60,908 bases of DNA from NCBI GenBank assembly GCA_964522485.1, contig CAZFUS010000004.1, positions 1-60,908 of the forward strand. The letters are read 5' to 3'. The notes under the pieces were generated by a model. The model was not told the origin of the DNA and ran no database searches. It was given only the letters and a program-made list of their open reading frames with translations. Both the position numbers and the translations under genes were made by a program. Within the stretch, counting starts at the first letter, position 1. Each line of letters opens with the position of its first letter. Below are positions 11,099 through 21,082 of this stretch, one piece after another. The DNA comes from Methylohalomonas sp964522485 (GTDB taxonomy: Bacteria > Pseudomonadota > Gammaproteobacteria > Methylohalomonadales > Methylohalomonadaceae).

Positions 11099-12075
11099 AA
11101 CCGATCGTCCCCGTTACGCTTGGCCAGCGGCTCGCCGATGATGCGCACCTCGGCTTCCAGCTCCACGCCCGTCTGCAGCCGCACCGCACTCTGAACATAT
11201 TCAATCAGGCTCTCGATATCCGCCGCCGTGGCACCACCGGAATTGATGATGAAATTGGCATGTTTGTCCGAAACATAGGCCCGGCCGATGCGAAATCCCT
11301 TCAGGCCACAGCGCTCGATCAGGCGGCCGGCATAATCTCCGGGCGGGTTGCGGAATACCGAACCGCAGCTCGGCAGGCCCATGGGCTGACTCTGCGAACG
11401 CCGGGCGAGCAATTCCCGGATGCGCTGCCGCGCACCGCCATCAGCATCCGGCTGGAGTTTCAGGCCCGCCGCCATAAACCATTCATCAGCCACACCACGC
11501 ACGGAACGGTAACCGATCGTGAATTCATCCGACTGACGCCGACGACGCCGGCCGCAGCGATCGACGGTTTCGACCCAGTCAACGACCGACCAGGTTTCGG
11601 TACCGAAAGCGCCGGCGTTCATGGCCAGGGCGCCGCCCAGCGTTCCGGGAATACCGGCCAGGAATTCGGCCCCGCTGAGCCCTGCCTCGGCGCTGAAACG
11701 CGCGACCTTGGCACAGGCACTGCCGGCACCTGCCGTGATACCGAGGTCATCTGTCTGTTGCAGGCGCTCCGCCAGCCGGGTCAGCACAATCACCGTGCCG
11801 CGAATGCCGCCGTCGCGCACCAGCAGATTGCTGCCCAGTCCCAGCCAGGTCAGTGGCTCGTCCGGTGGCAGCGATGCCAGAAATTCGTCCAGTGCCTGCT
11901 CAACGTCCGGTGCGAAATAGCGATCGGCCGGCCCGCCAACCCGCCAGGAAGTATGGCGTGCCATGGACTCGTTGATCCGCATTTCACCGCGCAACGTCAT
12001 CACATCCACCGCGCTGTGAACGTCCGCCAGATCGCGGACTGCTGCTGTTTTCGGATTACCATGGCGCAATCTCAA
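11095..12075 (-). CDS. murB: UDP-N-acetylmuramate dehydrogenase
   Basis: 326 aa from a TTG start whose TTGA overlaps the murC stop; a GAGGT sequence precedes it. MurB is an FAD enzyme that reduces UDP-GlcNAc enolpyruvate to UDP-MurNAc with NADPH. The flavin-binding GLGSNLLVRDGG and AGIPGTLGGALAMNAG stretches and the NPPGDYAG/CGSVFRN substrate region are visible. The short N-terminus (ARHTSWRVGGPAD) without the long insertions of E. coli MurB makes it a short-type (type II) MurB. An ATG at 12000 (protein MTLRGEMR) is an alternative start. Its position between murC and ddlB differs from E. coli, where murB is elsewhere. Confidence 0.93.
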   Translation of the reverse strand: MRLRHGNPKTAAVRDLADVHSAVDVMTLRGEMRINESMARHTSWRVGGPADRYFAPDVEQALDEFLASLPPDEPLTWLGLGSNLLVRDGGIRGTVIVLTRLAERLQQTDDLGITAGAGSACAKVARFSAEAGLSGAEFLAGIPGTLGGALAMNAGAFGTETWSVVDWVETVDRCGRRRRRQSDEFTIGYRSVRGVADEWFMAAGLKLQPDADGGARQRIRELLARRSQSQPMGLPSCGSVFRNPPGDYAGRLIERCGLKGFRIGRAYVSDKHANFIINSGGATAADIESLIEYVQSAVRLQTGVELEAEVRIIGEPLAKRNGDDRL

Positions 12076-13493
12076 TGCACCTCGCTGCCGTAACGCCGCT
12101 TCAGATCGGGCGCCAGTGAACCGATGTCGCCCGCACCGAGCAGCAGCAGGATGTCGCCGTCTTCAAGCAACCCCGGCAGCACGGCGTAAAGGGATTCGCG
12201 CTGCTCGATGAAGACCGGATCAACCTGACCGCGCAGGCGGATCGCACGGCATAGTGAGCGGCTGTCCGCACCGGCAATCGGCGCCTCCCCGGCCGGGTAT
12301 ACTTCCATCATCAACAACACATCGATAGCCGAAAGCGTGCGCGAGAAATCCTCGAACAGATCGCGCGTCCGGCTGTAACGATGCGGCTGGTAGACCACTA
12401 CCAGGCGCCGCCCGGGCCAGCCGGCCCGCACCGCTTCCAGAGTGCAGGCGATCTCGCGGGGGTGATGGGCATAGTCATCGATCAGCAGAACATCATGGCC
12501 ATCTACCTGCAGATCGCCGACGACCTGCAGCCGCCGGCCGATGCCCTGAAATCCGGTTAGTCCACGGGCCACTGTCTTGCGATCGATACCGAACTCCTCC
12601 GCGACAGCAATTGCCGCGAGGGCATTGAGGACATTGTGTTTACCCGGCAGATTGAGTTCGTATTCGATCCAGTCATCACTGCCGCCGCTGGCGACGGCAA
12701 ACCAGGTACGCTTGCCTTCCTGGCGGAGCAGCCGGCCCTGGATATCGGCTTCTGCATCGATCCCGAACGTCAGTATCTGCCGGCCGATTTCCGGCAGTAT
12801 CTCGCGGACGCCGGGATCGTCGCTGCATACCACCGCCAGCCCGTAAAACGGCAGGCGGTGCAGGAATTCGATGAAGTGGGCACGCAGGTTGGCAAAATCG
12901 CCGCCATAGGTTCCCATGTGATCCGCGTCGATATTGGTCAGCACGGCCATAACCGGCTGCAGATGCAGAAACGAGGCATCGCTCTCGTCGGCCTCGGCGA
13001 CAAAGTAGCGTCCGGTACCAAGCTTGGCGTGTGTGCCGGAACTGTTCAGCAGGCCGCCGATGACGTAGGTCGGATCCAGATCGGCTTCGGCCAGAACGCT
13101 GGCGATCAGACTGGTAGTCGTGGTCTTGCCGTGGGTGCCGGCAATCGCGATACCCTGACGGAATCGCATTAGCTCAGCCAGCATCTCGGCCCGCGGCACG
13201 ATGGGCACGCGTTCCTGACGCGCCGCCTGCAGTTCCGGATTGTCCGGCTGCACCGCGCTGGTCACCACTACCACGTCACTATCGCCGATGTGCCCTGGCG
13301 AATGACCCTGCAGAATTCTCACACCCAGATCCTGCAGATGGCGGGTCATGGTGTTGGCGCACAGGTCGGAGCCCGTCACCGTATACCCGAGGTTATGCAA
13401 CACTTCGGCAATTCCGCCCATACCGGCACCGCCGATGCCGATAAAATGGATGTGCCGCACCCGACCCATGGGATGGCTAGGCATCGCGGTCAT
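12072..13493 (-). CDS. murC: UDP-N-acetylmuramate--L-alanine ligase
   Basis: 473 aa from the ATG at 13493. MurC adds L-Ala to UDP-MurNAc. The N-terminal HFIGIGGAGM and the ATP P-loop GTHGKTTTTS are clear, as are the central DNIDADHMG-like and C-terminal YAHHPREI regions. I chose this start because TGGAGGT lies 5-6 nt upstream, giving a strong Shine-Dalgarno inside the end of murG; a downstream ATG at 13469 would match the E. coli core start but lacks one. The gene overlaps murG by 17 nt, so coupling is likely. Confidence 0.96.
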   Translation of the reverse strand: MTAMPSHPMGRVRHIHFIGIGGAGMGGIAEVLHNLGYTVTGSDLCANTMTRHLQDLGVRILQGHSPGHIGDSDVVVVTSAVQPDNPELQAARQERVPIVPRAEMLAELMRFRQGIAIAGTHGKTTTTSLIASVLAEADLDPTYVIGGLLNSSGTHAKLGTGRYFVAEADESDASFLHLQPVMAVLTNIDADHMGTYGGDFANLRAHFIEFLHRLPFYGLAVVCSDDPGVREILPEIGRQILTFGIDAEADIQGRLLRQEGKRTWFAVASGGSDDWIEYELNLPGKHNVLNALAAIAVAEEFGIDRKTVARGLTGFQGIGRRLQVVGDLQVDGHDVLLIDDYAHHPREIACTLEAVRAGWPGRRLVVVYQPHRYSRTRDLFEDFSRTLSAIDVLLMMEVYPAGEAPIAGADSRSLCRAIRLRGQVDPVFIEQRESLYAVLPGLLEDGDILLLLGAGDIGSLAPDLKRRYGSEVH

Positions 13494-14580
13494 CGGCCAC
13501 CTCCAGACAGATTGCCGCAATCCGCTCGGCCGCATCCGGTTGCGCCAGCTGCCGGGCGCTGACGGCCATATCCAGCAGGCGCTGCCGATCCTGGCCAAGC
13601 GTCAGCAGTTGCTGCGCCAGACCCGAGGCGGTCAGCTCCGACTCCGGTATCAGTACACCGCCACCCTGATCACACAGCCACTGCGCATTGGCGGTCTGAT
13701 GATCATCCACGGCATGTGGGTAGGGCACCAGCAATGCTGCTGCACCCACCGCAGCCAGTTCTGCGACTGTCAGCGCGCCGGCCCTGCAAATCACCAGATC
13801 CGCCCAGCTGTAGGCAGCTGCCATATCCTCGATAAAATTTTCGACCTGTGCGTTGATACCGAGCGTCGCGTAGTTGCGCGTCACCAGATCACGGTCGCGG
13901 TCACCGCTTTGGTGCCGCATCTCCAGCGGCAGGCGCTGACTGATCTGCCCGGCGGCGGCGGGCACCATCTGATTCAGGCGGCGGGCACCCTGGCTGCCGC
14001 CCAGTACCAACAGCCGGAGCGCTCCATTCCGTCCCTGCAACCGCGTTTCCGGGGCCGGTATGGCATGCAATTCAGCCCGCACCGGGTTGCCGGTTACCTC
14101 GGCATGAAATTCAGCCGGCAGGGCATCGGCAAAGGCCTCCATGGTCCGCCGCGCCAGCCGGCACAGCAGCTGGTTGGTCAGTCCCGCCACCGCGTTCTGC
14201 TCGTGCAGGCACAGCGGCCGGCGCAACAGCCAGGCCGCCAGACCGCCCGGGCCACTGACAAAACCGCCCATGCCCAGCACGACGTCGGGGCGCAGTTCAC
14301 GCAATACAACCAGGCTCTGTGCCAGTGCCCGCACGAGTCGCAGTGGCGCCAGCAGCAATGTCAGGAATCCCTTGCCGCGCAGGCCCGAGACTTCTATCTC
14401 CTCAAGCTGCAATCCCGCCGCCGGCACGACGCGCGTCTCCAGGCCTTGCTGTGTTCCCAGCCAGATGACTTCATGGCCTGCTGTTTGCAGGACTTCGGCA
14501 ACCGCCAGTCCCGGGAAGACATGGCCGCCGGTACCACCCGCCATGATCAACACGCGTTTGCTCGGCGCTTCAGGCAACAT
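13477..14580 (-). CDS. murG: Undecaprenyl-PP-MurNAc-pentapeptide GlcNAc transferase
   Basis: 367 aa. MurG converts lipid I to lipid II at the inner face of the membrane. The N-terminal glycine-rich AGGTGGHVFPGLAVAE loop, the second GGSQGARRLN loop and the C-terminal UDP-GlcNAc site with CRAGALTVAELAAVG are visible. The start overlaps ftsW by 11 nt. The GT28-type domain order is intact and length is normal. Confidence 0.97.
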   Translation of the reverse strand: MLPEAPSKRVLIMAGGTGGHVFPGLAVAEVLQTAGHEVIWLGTQQGLETRVVPAAGLQLEEIEVSGLRGKGFLTLLLAPLRLVRALAQSLVVLRELRPDVVLGMGGFVSGPGGLAAWLLRRPLCLHEQNAVAGLTNQLLCRLARRTMEAFADALPAEFHAEVTGNPVRAELHAIPAPETRLQGRNGALRLLVLGGSQGARRLNQMVPAAAGQISQRLPLEMRHQSGDRDRDLVTRNYATLGINAQVENFIEDMAAAYSWADLVICRAGALTVAELAAVGAAALLVPYPHAVDDHQTANAQWLCDQGGGVLIPESELTASGLAQQLLTLGQDRQRLLDMAVSARQLAQPDAAERIAAICLEVADDRDA

Positions 14581-15778
14581 AACGGCTCACCTTATCGGGC
14601 AGACGCGCCCGGGTACTGGTCCGGGTTTCATGATCGACACGCAGCAACAGGCCGAGCATCAGGCACATGATGACCAGACTGTTGCTGCCATAGGAGATGA
14701 GCGGCAGGGTCAGGCCCTTTGTCGGCAGCATGCCCATGTTCACGCCCAGGTTGATGAACGCCTGAATACCGATCAGCAGACCGATACCGTAGGCCAGATA
14801 GGCGGCGAATGCCTGGCCCGCCTGTATGGCGAGTTGACCGATGGTGAACGCACGCCAGACGATAAAGCAAAACAGCAGAATGACCAGCGCACAGCCGATG
14901 AAACCGAGTTCCTCGGCGATAACCGAATAGACAAAATCGGTGTGCGCCTCCGGCAGATAAAACAGTTTCTGGACGCTGCCACCCAGGCCGACACCCAGCC
15001 AGTCACCGCGGCCGAAAGCGATCAGTGCCTGGGTCAGCTGGAAGCCCGTGTCATAAGGATCCTGCCAGGGATCGGTGAAACTCATCAGGCGTTGCATACG
15101 ATACGGCGACAGCACGGCCAGACTGGCGAGTACCGCTGCAGCGGCCGCCATCCAGGCAAAAAAACGGCCCAGCGGGACGCCACCCAGAAACATCATGCCG
15201 ACACCGGTCGCGAACAGGACCACGCTGGCGCCGTAGTCCGGTTCCAGCAGCAGCAGACCGGCGATGATCGTCAACACGCCAACCGGGCGGATGAAGCCGG
15301 CGAGGCTGGCGCGGACCTGTTCGGCCTGACGCACCAGATAGCCGGCCATGTAAATAATCGCGCACAGCTTGGCCGGTTCCGAGGCCTGAATGTTGATTGG
15401 TCCGAGGCGGATCCAGCGCATACTGCCGTTGATCTCGGTGCCGATACCCGGCACCAGCACCAGACCCAGCAACACGATGCCCGCCAGCAGCACAACGAGG
15501 CTGGTCTGCTCCCACAATTTCAGCGGGATCTTCATCGCCGCCCAGGCCAGCACCAGACCAATCACAGCCGCCACCGCCTGACGCCAGAAATAATGCAGGG
15601 GTGCATCAAACTGACGATCAGCAATGGTGATCGAAGCCGATGCCACCATCACCAGCCCGAATAGCAGCAACGACAGCGACACACCAAGCAGCCACGGATC
15701 GTATCCCGCCAGCGGCCCGGTCATCAGCGGCCTGGAAGCCGGGCCGGCAACCGCCTGACGTTTCAGGATCGCCGCCAT
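14570..15778 (-). CDS. ftsW: Septal peptidoglycan polymerase FtsW
   Basis: 402 aa SEDS-family membrane protein with about ten hydrophobic segments. FtsW polymerises lipid II glycans at the septum together with FtsI. The conserved stretch with INLGVNMGMLPTKGLTLP and SYGSN near the C-terminus is the SEDS signature. The start codon shares one base with the murD stop (TGATG). The partner transpeptidase ftsI is in the same operon. Confidence 0.96.
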   Translation of the reverse strand: MAAILKRQAVAGPASRPLMTGPLAGYDPWLLGVSLSLLLFGLVMVASASITIADRQFDAPLHYFWRQAVAAVIGLVLAWAAMKIPLKLWEQTSLVVLLAGIVLLGLVLVPGIGTEINGSMRWIRLGPINIQASEPAKLCAIIYMAGYLVRQAEQVRASLAGFIRPVGVLTIIAGLLLLEPDYGASVVLFATGVGMMFLGGVPLGRFFAWMAAAAAVLASLAVLSPYRMQRLMSFTDPWQDPYDTGFQLTQALIAFGRGDWLGVGLGGSVQKLFYLPEAHTDFVYSVIAEELGFIGCALVILLFCFIVWRAFTIGQLAIQAGQAFAAYLAYGIGLLIGIQAFINLGVNMGMLPTKGLTLPLISYGSNSLVIMCLMLGLLLRVDHETRTSTRARLPDKVSRYVA

Positions 15779-17163
15779 CAGTCCAGCGCCCTCACCGCCG
15801 CGGCGAACACTTCGCCGCGCTGCTTGTAATCCCGGAACATGTCGAGACTGGCACAGGCCGGTGACAACAGGATCTTGTCACCGGGGCGTGCACACTCAGC
15901 CGCCGCGGTAACCGCAGTCTGCATATCGGCTACGCGGAGAATAGTAGTATGCGTCTGTAAAACTGCGGCAATGCGATCGGCGTCGCGTCCGAGCAGCACC
16001 GTCGTATGCACCCGGCCACTGACAGCGGCCGCCAGTTCGCTGAAATCGGCACCCTTGCCGTCACCACCGGCGATCAGCACGACATCGTTCTCTCCGGCGA
16101 GTCCCTGGATAGCAGCGATACTTGCACCGACGTTGGTGCCCTTGGAATCGTCATACCAGTCGGCGCCGCGCTTGTGTGCCAGCCACTGACAGCGATGCGG
16201 CAGGCCGGCGAAACGGCGCAATGCCTCGAGCATCGCCACCATCGGCAGTCTGACGACACTGCCCAGCGCCAGCGCGGCCAGAACATTGGCGAGGTTATGT
16301 CTGCCCTTGAGACCAACCTCGGTCACCGGCAACAGCGTCTGCTGGCCGCGTACCAGGCAGCCGTCGCGAATGCCGAATACGGACTCATCCGGACCCGGAT
16401 CCGTCAGCGTGAACCCCAACAGCGTACGGCCGGGCTGTGACATGGCGGCCACCAGCGGATCGTCGCGATTGATAACCATGACCCCGTCGCCCTGATAGAT
16501 ACGCGCCTTGGCCGCGGCATAGACCGGCATATCCGCATACCGGTCCATGTGATCGGCGCTGACATTGAGCACCACGGCGGCGATGGCATTCAGTGAAGCG
16601 GTGGTTTCCAGCTGGAAGCTCGACAACTCCAGCACATAGAGCTCGGTCTGGACATCGCCCAGCAGTTCCAGCGCCGCCGGCGCGAGATTGCCACCGGCGG
16701 CGACCCGCCGACCCGCCGTGCGGGCCATTTCAGCCACCAGGCTGACGACCGTGCTTTTACCATTGGCGCCGGTCACCGCGATGATTGGCGCCTGCGCCGC
16801 CTGGCTGAACAGCTCGATGTCGCCGACCACCGGTACACCCTGCGTGATGGCAGCAGCGATAGCCGGTTCCCGGACCGACACACCCGGACTGACGACCAGC
16901 CGGTCGGCCTGTGCCAGGGGAGCGGCCGCCAGTTCGCCCAGATACACGGGCACCGCCGGAAATTCGCGCTGCAATGCCTCCAGCTGCGGCGGCCGGGTGC
17001 GGGTGTCCGCTACCGCAATCCGCTCGCCACAGGCATTCAGGTAACGGGCGCAGGAAAGACCGGTCAGCCCCAGGCCGACAATGATGCTGTCATAGCGCGT
17101 TTGCCCGCCTTTGCCAGTCATCGTCCCGGTGTCCATTGCATAGGCCAATCTTTCGTCCCTCAC
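15778..17163 (-). CDS. murD: UDP-N-acetylmuramoylalanine--D-glutamate ligase
   Basis: 461 aa. MurD adds D-Glu to UDP-MurNAc-L-Ala in the cytoplasm. The P-loop GANGKSTVVSL and the C-terminal KILLSPACASLDMF segment are present, and the N-terminal GLGLTGLSCARYL binds the uridine moiety. The start is GTG at 17163, in a GTGA overlap with the mraY stop. The ATG at residue 10 is the main alternative. Order mraY-murD-ftsW is as in E. coli. Confidence 0.95.
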   Translation of the reverse strand: MRDERLAYAMDTGTMTGKGGQTRYDSIIVGLGLTGLSCARYLNACGERIAVADTRTRPPQLEALQREFPAVPVYLGELAAAPLAQADRLVVSPGVSVREPAIAAAITQGVPVVGDIELFSQAAQAPIIAVTGANGKSTVVSLVAEMARTAGRRVAAGGNLAPAALELLGDVQTELYVLELSSFQLETTASLNAIAAVVLNVSADHMDRYADMPVYAAAKARIYQGDGVMVINRDDPLVAAMSQPGRTLLGFTLTDPGPDESVFGIRDGCLVRGQQTLLPVTEVGLKGRHNLANVLAALALGSVVRLPMVAMLEALRRFAGLPHRCQWLAHKRGADWYDDSKGTNVGASIAAIQGLAGENDVVLIAGGDGKGADFSELAAAVSGRVHTTVLLGRDADRIAAVLQTHTTILRVADMQTAVTAAAECARPGDKILLSPACASLDMFRDYKQRGEVFAAAVRALD

Positions 17164-18242
17164 CGGATCTTCAGGCTGGCCAGACCGACCAGCACCAGGA
17201 TCACGGTGATGATCCAGAAACGCACGATCACGCGCGGTTCCGGCCAGCCCTTGAGTTCGTAGTGATGATGCAGCGGCGCCATGCGGAAAATGCGGCGCCC
17301 GGTGAGTTTGTAGGAGGCGACCTGCAGCATGACCGAAACAGTCTCGATCACGAAGACGCCACCCATGATGAACAGGATCAGTTCCTGGCGAACCATAACG
17401 GCGACCACGCCCAGTGCCGCCCCCAGTGCCAGCGCACCAATATCACCCATGAACACCTGTGCCGGGTAGGTGTTAAACCACAGAAAGCCGAGACCGGCAC
17501 CGACAATCGCGCCACAGAACACGGCGAGTTCACCGACACCCAGCACGAAGGGGATATCGAGATAGGTGGCAAAACGCGCATTGCCGACCGCATAGGCAAA
17601 GATCGCCAGTGCTGCGGCAACCATGACAGTGGGCAGAATGGCCAGGCCATCGAGACCATCCGTCAGATTCACGGCATTGCTGCTGCCGACGATGACGCAA
17701 TACGCCAGCAGGATAAAACCGAGACCGATATCGACGCTGAGGGACTTGGCGAACGGAATAAGGATGTTTGTTTCCGCCGGCGAAGCGGCGATGTGATAGA
17801 GAAAAACCGCCGCACACAGACCGATCGCCGATTGCCAGAAATATTTATAGCGGGCGGGCAGTCCCCTGGGATTACGATGCACCACCTTGCGGTAATCATC
17901 GATCCAGCCGATCACACCGAACAGGGTAGTAACGATCAGCGCCACCCAGACATAGCGGTTGCTGAGATCACCCCAGCACAGCGTGCTGATCACAATCGAG
18001 ATCAGAATCAGCAGTCCGCCCATGGTCGGTGTGCCGGTCTTGGACAGATGGCTCTGCGGACCATCGTCACGCACACTCTGGCCGATCTGGTAGGTCGTCA
18101 GATGCCGGATCAGGTAGGGGCCGATCACCAGTGCGATCAACAGCGATGTCAAAACGCCCAGAATCGTCCGCAGCGTGAGATATTGAAAGACGTTGAAGCC
18201 GCTGTAGTACTGCGTCAGATATTCGGTCAGCCACAGCAGCAT
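17160..18242 (-). CDS. mraY: Phospho-N-acetylmuramoyl-pentapeptide transferase
   Basis: 360 aa, exactly the usual length. MraY makes lipid I from UDP-MurNAc-pentapeptide and undecaprenyl phosphate. Around ten membrane segments are evident, with the Mg-binding loops DDYRKV, NLTDGLDGLA and the C-terminal HHHYELKGW motif. It begins directly next to the murF stop without overlap. Confidence 0.97.
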   Translation of the reverse strand: MLLWLTEYLTQYYSGFNVFQYLTLRTILGVLTSLLIALVIGPYLIRHLTTYQIGQSVRDDGPQSHLSKTGTPTMGGLLILISIVISTLCWGDLSNRYVWVALIVTTLFGVIGWIDDYRKVVHRNPRGLPARYKYFWQSAIGLCAAVFLYHIAASPAETNILIPFAKSLSVDIGLGFILLAYCVIVGSSNAVNLTDGLDGLAILPTVMVAAALAIFAYAVGNARFATYLDIPFVLGVGELAVFCGAIVGAGLGFLWFNTYPAQVFMGDIGALALGAALGVVAVMVRQELILFIMGGVFVIETVSVMLQVASYKLTGRRIFRMAPLHHHYELKGWPEPRVIVRFWIITVILVLVGLASLKIR

Positions 18243-19598
18243 TCAGGTATCCCCCCGTGCCCGCAGCGCCTCGACGACCTGCTCCATGCGCGCGGCCCGC
18301 GAACCCTTGATCAGAACAGCCACGCCATTACTCAAATCGGATTTGAGACGCTCGATGAGCGCACCCGGTTGGTCGAAATGCCAGCCGCCGGCGCCAAACG
18401 CCGCGACCGCGTTACGGCTCAGCTCGCCGACGGCATACAAACGCTCGACTCCCTGCGCGCGCGCCTGCTCACCAGCCGCCGCATGCAGTGCCGCCGCCTG
18501 TTCGCCCAGTTCACCCATATCGCCCAGCACCAGCCACGGCCGTGCCGGCTGGGCAATCAACACTTCGAGCGCCGCGTTCAGCGAAGCCGGATTGGCATTG
18601 TAGGAATCATCCAGCAGCACGCTCCCGTCCTGGCCCTTGAAAAGGGTCAGCCGCCCGGCGACGGGTTGCAGTTCACCCAGTCCACGGGCAATCGTCTCAG
18701 GGCTGAAACCGAGGATGCCGGCCACTGCCGCCGCCGCCAGAGCATTCATGACGTTATGCCGGCCGGGCAGGGGAAGTGTGACATCGGCGCTACCCCCGGC
18801 CATTACCAGCTGAAAGCGGGTACCGATTTCACTGCCAAGATTCAGCGCTTCTGCGCGCACATCCGCTGCGGGGCTGATACCGAACCCGACCTGGCGTCGG
18901 TCCCGGTTCAGGCCGCGCCAGAATCCGGCGAACGGATCGTCAACATTGATTACGGCCGTGCCGGCGGCGGTCAGACCGTTGAATATCTCGCCTTTGCCTC
19001 GCGCCACCCCCTCGACGCTGCCGAACCCCTCCAGATGCGCGGGTGCGCACTGAGTGATCAGAGCGATATCAGGCTGGGTCAGGCGGCTCAGGTAATCGAT
19101 CTCGCCCGGATGATTGGCGCCCATTTCGATGACCGCGTAAGCGTGCTCCGCATCCAGGCCGAACAGGGTCAGCGGCACACCGATGTCGTTATTGAGATTG
19201 CCGGCGGTCGACAGTACCGGCCCCTGTCCGTTCAATATCGACCGCAGCATTTCCTTCACTGTGGTCTTGCCGTTACTGCCGGTAATAGCCACTACCGGCA
19301 ACTGGAAACGCTGCCGCCAGGCAGCCGCCAAGGTGCCCATGGCCCGGCGCGTATCGGGCACCATGACACCGGGTAATTCCGCATCGGGCGGCTTCTCCAC
19401 CAGTATCGCGCTCGCGCCGGCACCGCCGGCTGCGGCAAGAAAATCGTGGCCGTCGAAACGCGGCCCGCGCAGCGCGATGAACAACTCGCCACCGCTGAGT
19501 TTGCGCGTATCGGTACAGGCACCGGTAAAGACGGCGTCGGCACCCAGGCGCTCGCCGGTCAATACCTGCGCCAGTTCCTCGGTATGCATGCTGATCAT
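18243..19598 (-). CDS. murF: UDP-MurNAc-tripeptide--D-Ala-D-Ala ligase
   Basis: 451 aa from the ATG at 19598, whose ATGA overlaps the murE stop; the resulting N-terminus MISMHTEELAQVL aligns with E. coli MurF. An ATG six codons upstream (19616), with AGGTGG before it, is an alternative. MurF adds the D-Ala-D-Ala made by DdlB to the tripeptide. The ATP site GSNGKTTVKEML, CTDTRKL uridine-binding segment and LDDSYNANPASLNAAL motif are all present. Confidence 0.95.
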   Translation of the reverse strand: MISMHTEELAQVLTGERLGADAVFTGACTDTRKLSGGELFIALRGPRFDGHDFLAAAGGAGASAILVEKPPDAELPGVMVPDTRRAMGTLAAAWRQRFQLPVVAITGSNGKTTVKEMLRSILNGQGPVLSTAGNLNNDIGVPLTLFGLDAEHAYAVIEMGANHPGEIDYLSRLTQPDIALITQCAPAHLEGFGSVEGVARGKGEIFNGLTAAGTAVINVDDPFAGFWRGLNRDRRQVGFGISPAADVRAEALNLGSEIGTRFQLVMAGGSADVTLPLPGRHNVMNALAAAAVAGILGFSPETIARGLGELQPVAGRLTLFKGQDGSVLLDDSYNANPASLNAALEVLIAQPARPWLVLGDMGELGEQAAALHAAAGEQARAQGVERLYAVGELSRNAVAAFGAGGWHFDQPGALIERLKSDLSNGVAVLIKGSRAARMEQVVEALRARGDT

Positions 19599-21082
19599 TG
19601 CGGGGCCTGCAGACATGCCTGCACCACCTGGCTATCGCTGAAGGCATGGCGGATGCCGGCGATTTCCTGGTAGGTTTCGTGCCCTTTACCGGCCACAAGG
19701 ATGATGTCATCAGCATGCGCCCGGGCAACCGCGCGGCCGATGGCGTGGCTCCGATCGGGTTCGATCAGAGCCCGTGCCGGCGCACTCAGGCCGGCGACGA
19801 TATCGGCGATGATGGCTGTCGGTTGTTCGTTGCGCGGGTTGTCGCTGGTAATCACCAGCATATCGGCGTGGGCTTCAGCTGCCGCCCCCATCAACGGCCG
19901 TTTGCCCGGATCGCGATCGCCGCCGCAGCCGAACACACACCACAACCGTCCGCCGCATTCCTCGCGCAGCGCTGCCAATGCCTGGGCCAGCGCATCCGGT
20001 GTATGAGCATAGTCGATCACCACCAGCGGCCGGCCGTGCCCGCCCAGTACCTGCATGCGGCCGGGGGCGGGCCGCACCCGAGTCAGCCGGCTGAGCACCT
20101 CGTCAAACGGGATTTCCAGCAGGCACAATACACCCAGTGCCGCCAGCAGATTGGCGGCATTGAAACGCCCGGACAGATTCGCCCTGAGCTGACCACTTCC
20201 CCAGGGCGTGTTGACGTCGAGCTGCAGTTGCGCACGCTCGGGCTGTCGCACTCGGGCATAGACATCCGCCCGGGGTGATTCAAGGCTGTAACCGAGAAAG
20301 CGATCCGGATGACCGGCCAGCAATTCGCGCCCGAACGCATCATCATGGTTAATGATGCCATGACGCAGCCCTGGCCACTCAAACAGGCGCCGTTTCGCCG
20401 CACCGTAGGCAGCCAGATCAGTATGGTAATCGAGATGATCGCGGCTCAGATTCGTCAACACGGCGATATCGAAATCGACGCCGTTAACGCGGCCCTGATC
20501 AAGGGCATGCGAGGAAACCTCCATGACCGTATGGCGCACCCCGCGGTCACGCAGATCGGCAAGTAAGCGGTGCAGGCTGACTGGATCGGGTGTCGTAGTC
20601 TGCCCCGGCTGCAGGTCACCGTAGATACCATAGCCCAGCGTACCGAACAGGCCACAGTGCTCAGGACCGTCAGTCAGTGCCTGGGCGATATAACTGGCCA
20701 CACTGGTTTTGCCGTTCGTGCCGGTGACACCGATCACTCTCAGCGAATGGCCGGGATGGCCGTAGAAACGCGCGGCTATGCCGCCGATCTTTTGCCCCAG
20801 TCCCGGAACGGCCACGGCGGGTATGCCCTGCCTGGCCAGTGTTTCCGGCAGTGTATCCTCGGCGGCAATCGCCACGGCACCGGCATGCAACGCTGCGGCG
20901 ATGTAATCACGGCCATCGTGCCGGTGACCGCGACAGGCCAGAAACAGAGCGCCGGGCTGTACCCTGCGGCTGTCGATACTGACATCGCTGATACGGACAT
21001 CGTCGCTGGCTGGCACAACCGCCAGCCCGTCCAGTAACTCGCTGAGGCGCATACCCTGATTCAGGCTTTCAGCGGCCATCAT
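19595..21082 (-). CDS. murE: UDP-MurNAc-L-Ala-D-Glu--meso-DAP ligase
   Basis: 495 aa. MurE adds the third stem residue. The P-loop GTNGKTSVASY and the DNPRNE motif are present; DNPR is the signature for meso-diaminopimelate rather than lysine specificity, which fits a Gram-negative wall. The start at 21082 sits in an ATGA overlap with ftsI, and a second ATG follows immediately. Confidence 0.96.
   Translation of the reverse strand: MMAAESLNQGMRLSELLDGLAVVPASDDVRISDVSIDSRRVQPGALFLACRGHRHDGRDYIAAALHAGAVAIAAEDTLPETLARQGIPAVAVPGLGQKIGGIAARFYGHPGHSLRVIGVTGTNGKTSVASYIAQALTDGPEHCGLFGTLGYGIYGDLQPGQTTTPDPVSLHRLLADLRDRGVRHTVMEVSSHALDQGRVNGVDFDIAVLTNLSRDHLDYHTDLAAYGAAKRRLFEWPGLRHGIINHDDAFGRELLAGHPDRFLGYSLESPRADVYARVRQPERAQLQLDVNTPWGSGQLRANLSGRFNAANLLAALGVLCLLEIPFDEVLSRLTRVRPAPGRMQVLGGHGRPLVVIDYAHTPDALAQALAALREECGGRLWCVFGCGGDRDPGKRPLMGAAAEAHADMLVITSDNPRNEQPTAIIADIVAGLSAPARALIEPDRSHAIGRAVARAHADDIILVAGKGHETYQEIAGIRHAFSDSQVVQACLQAPQ

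Noticed and set aside
13348..14670. 440-codon plus-strand ORF opposite murG
   Set aside because: Antisense shadow; Gln/His/Arg-rich, no domain.
14141..15664. 507-codon plus-strand ORF opposite ftsW and murG
   Set aside because: Antisense shadow with low-complexity Gln/His/Asp content; the opposite strand encodes ftsW with full SEDS motifs.
17136..19376. 746-codon plus-strand ORF opposite mraY and murF
   Set aside because: Gln/His/Arg-rich with no recognisable motif, entirely antisense to two clear enzymes; long antisense frames are expected in GC-rich genes.
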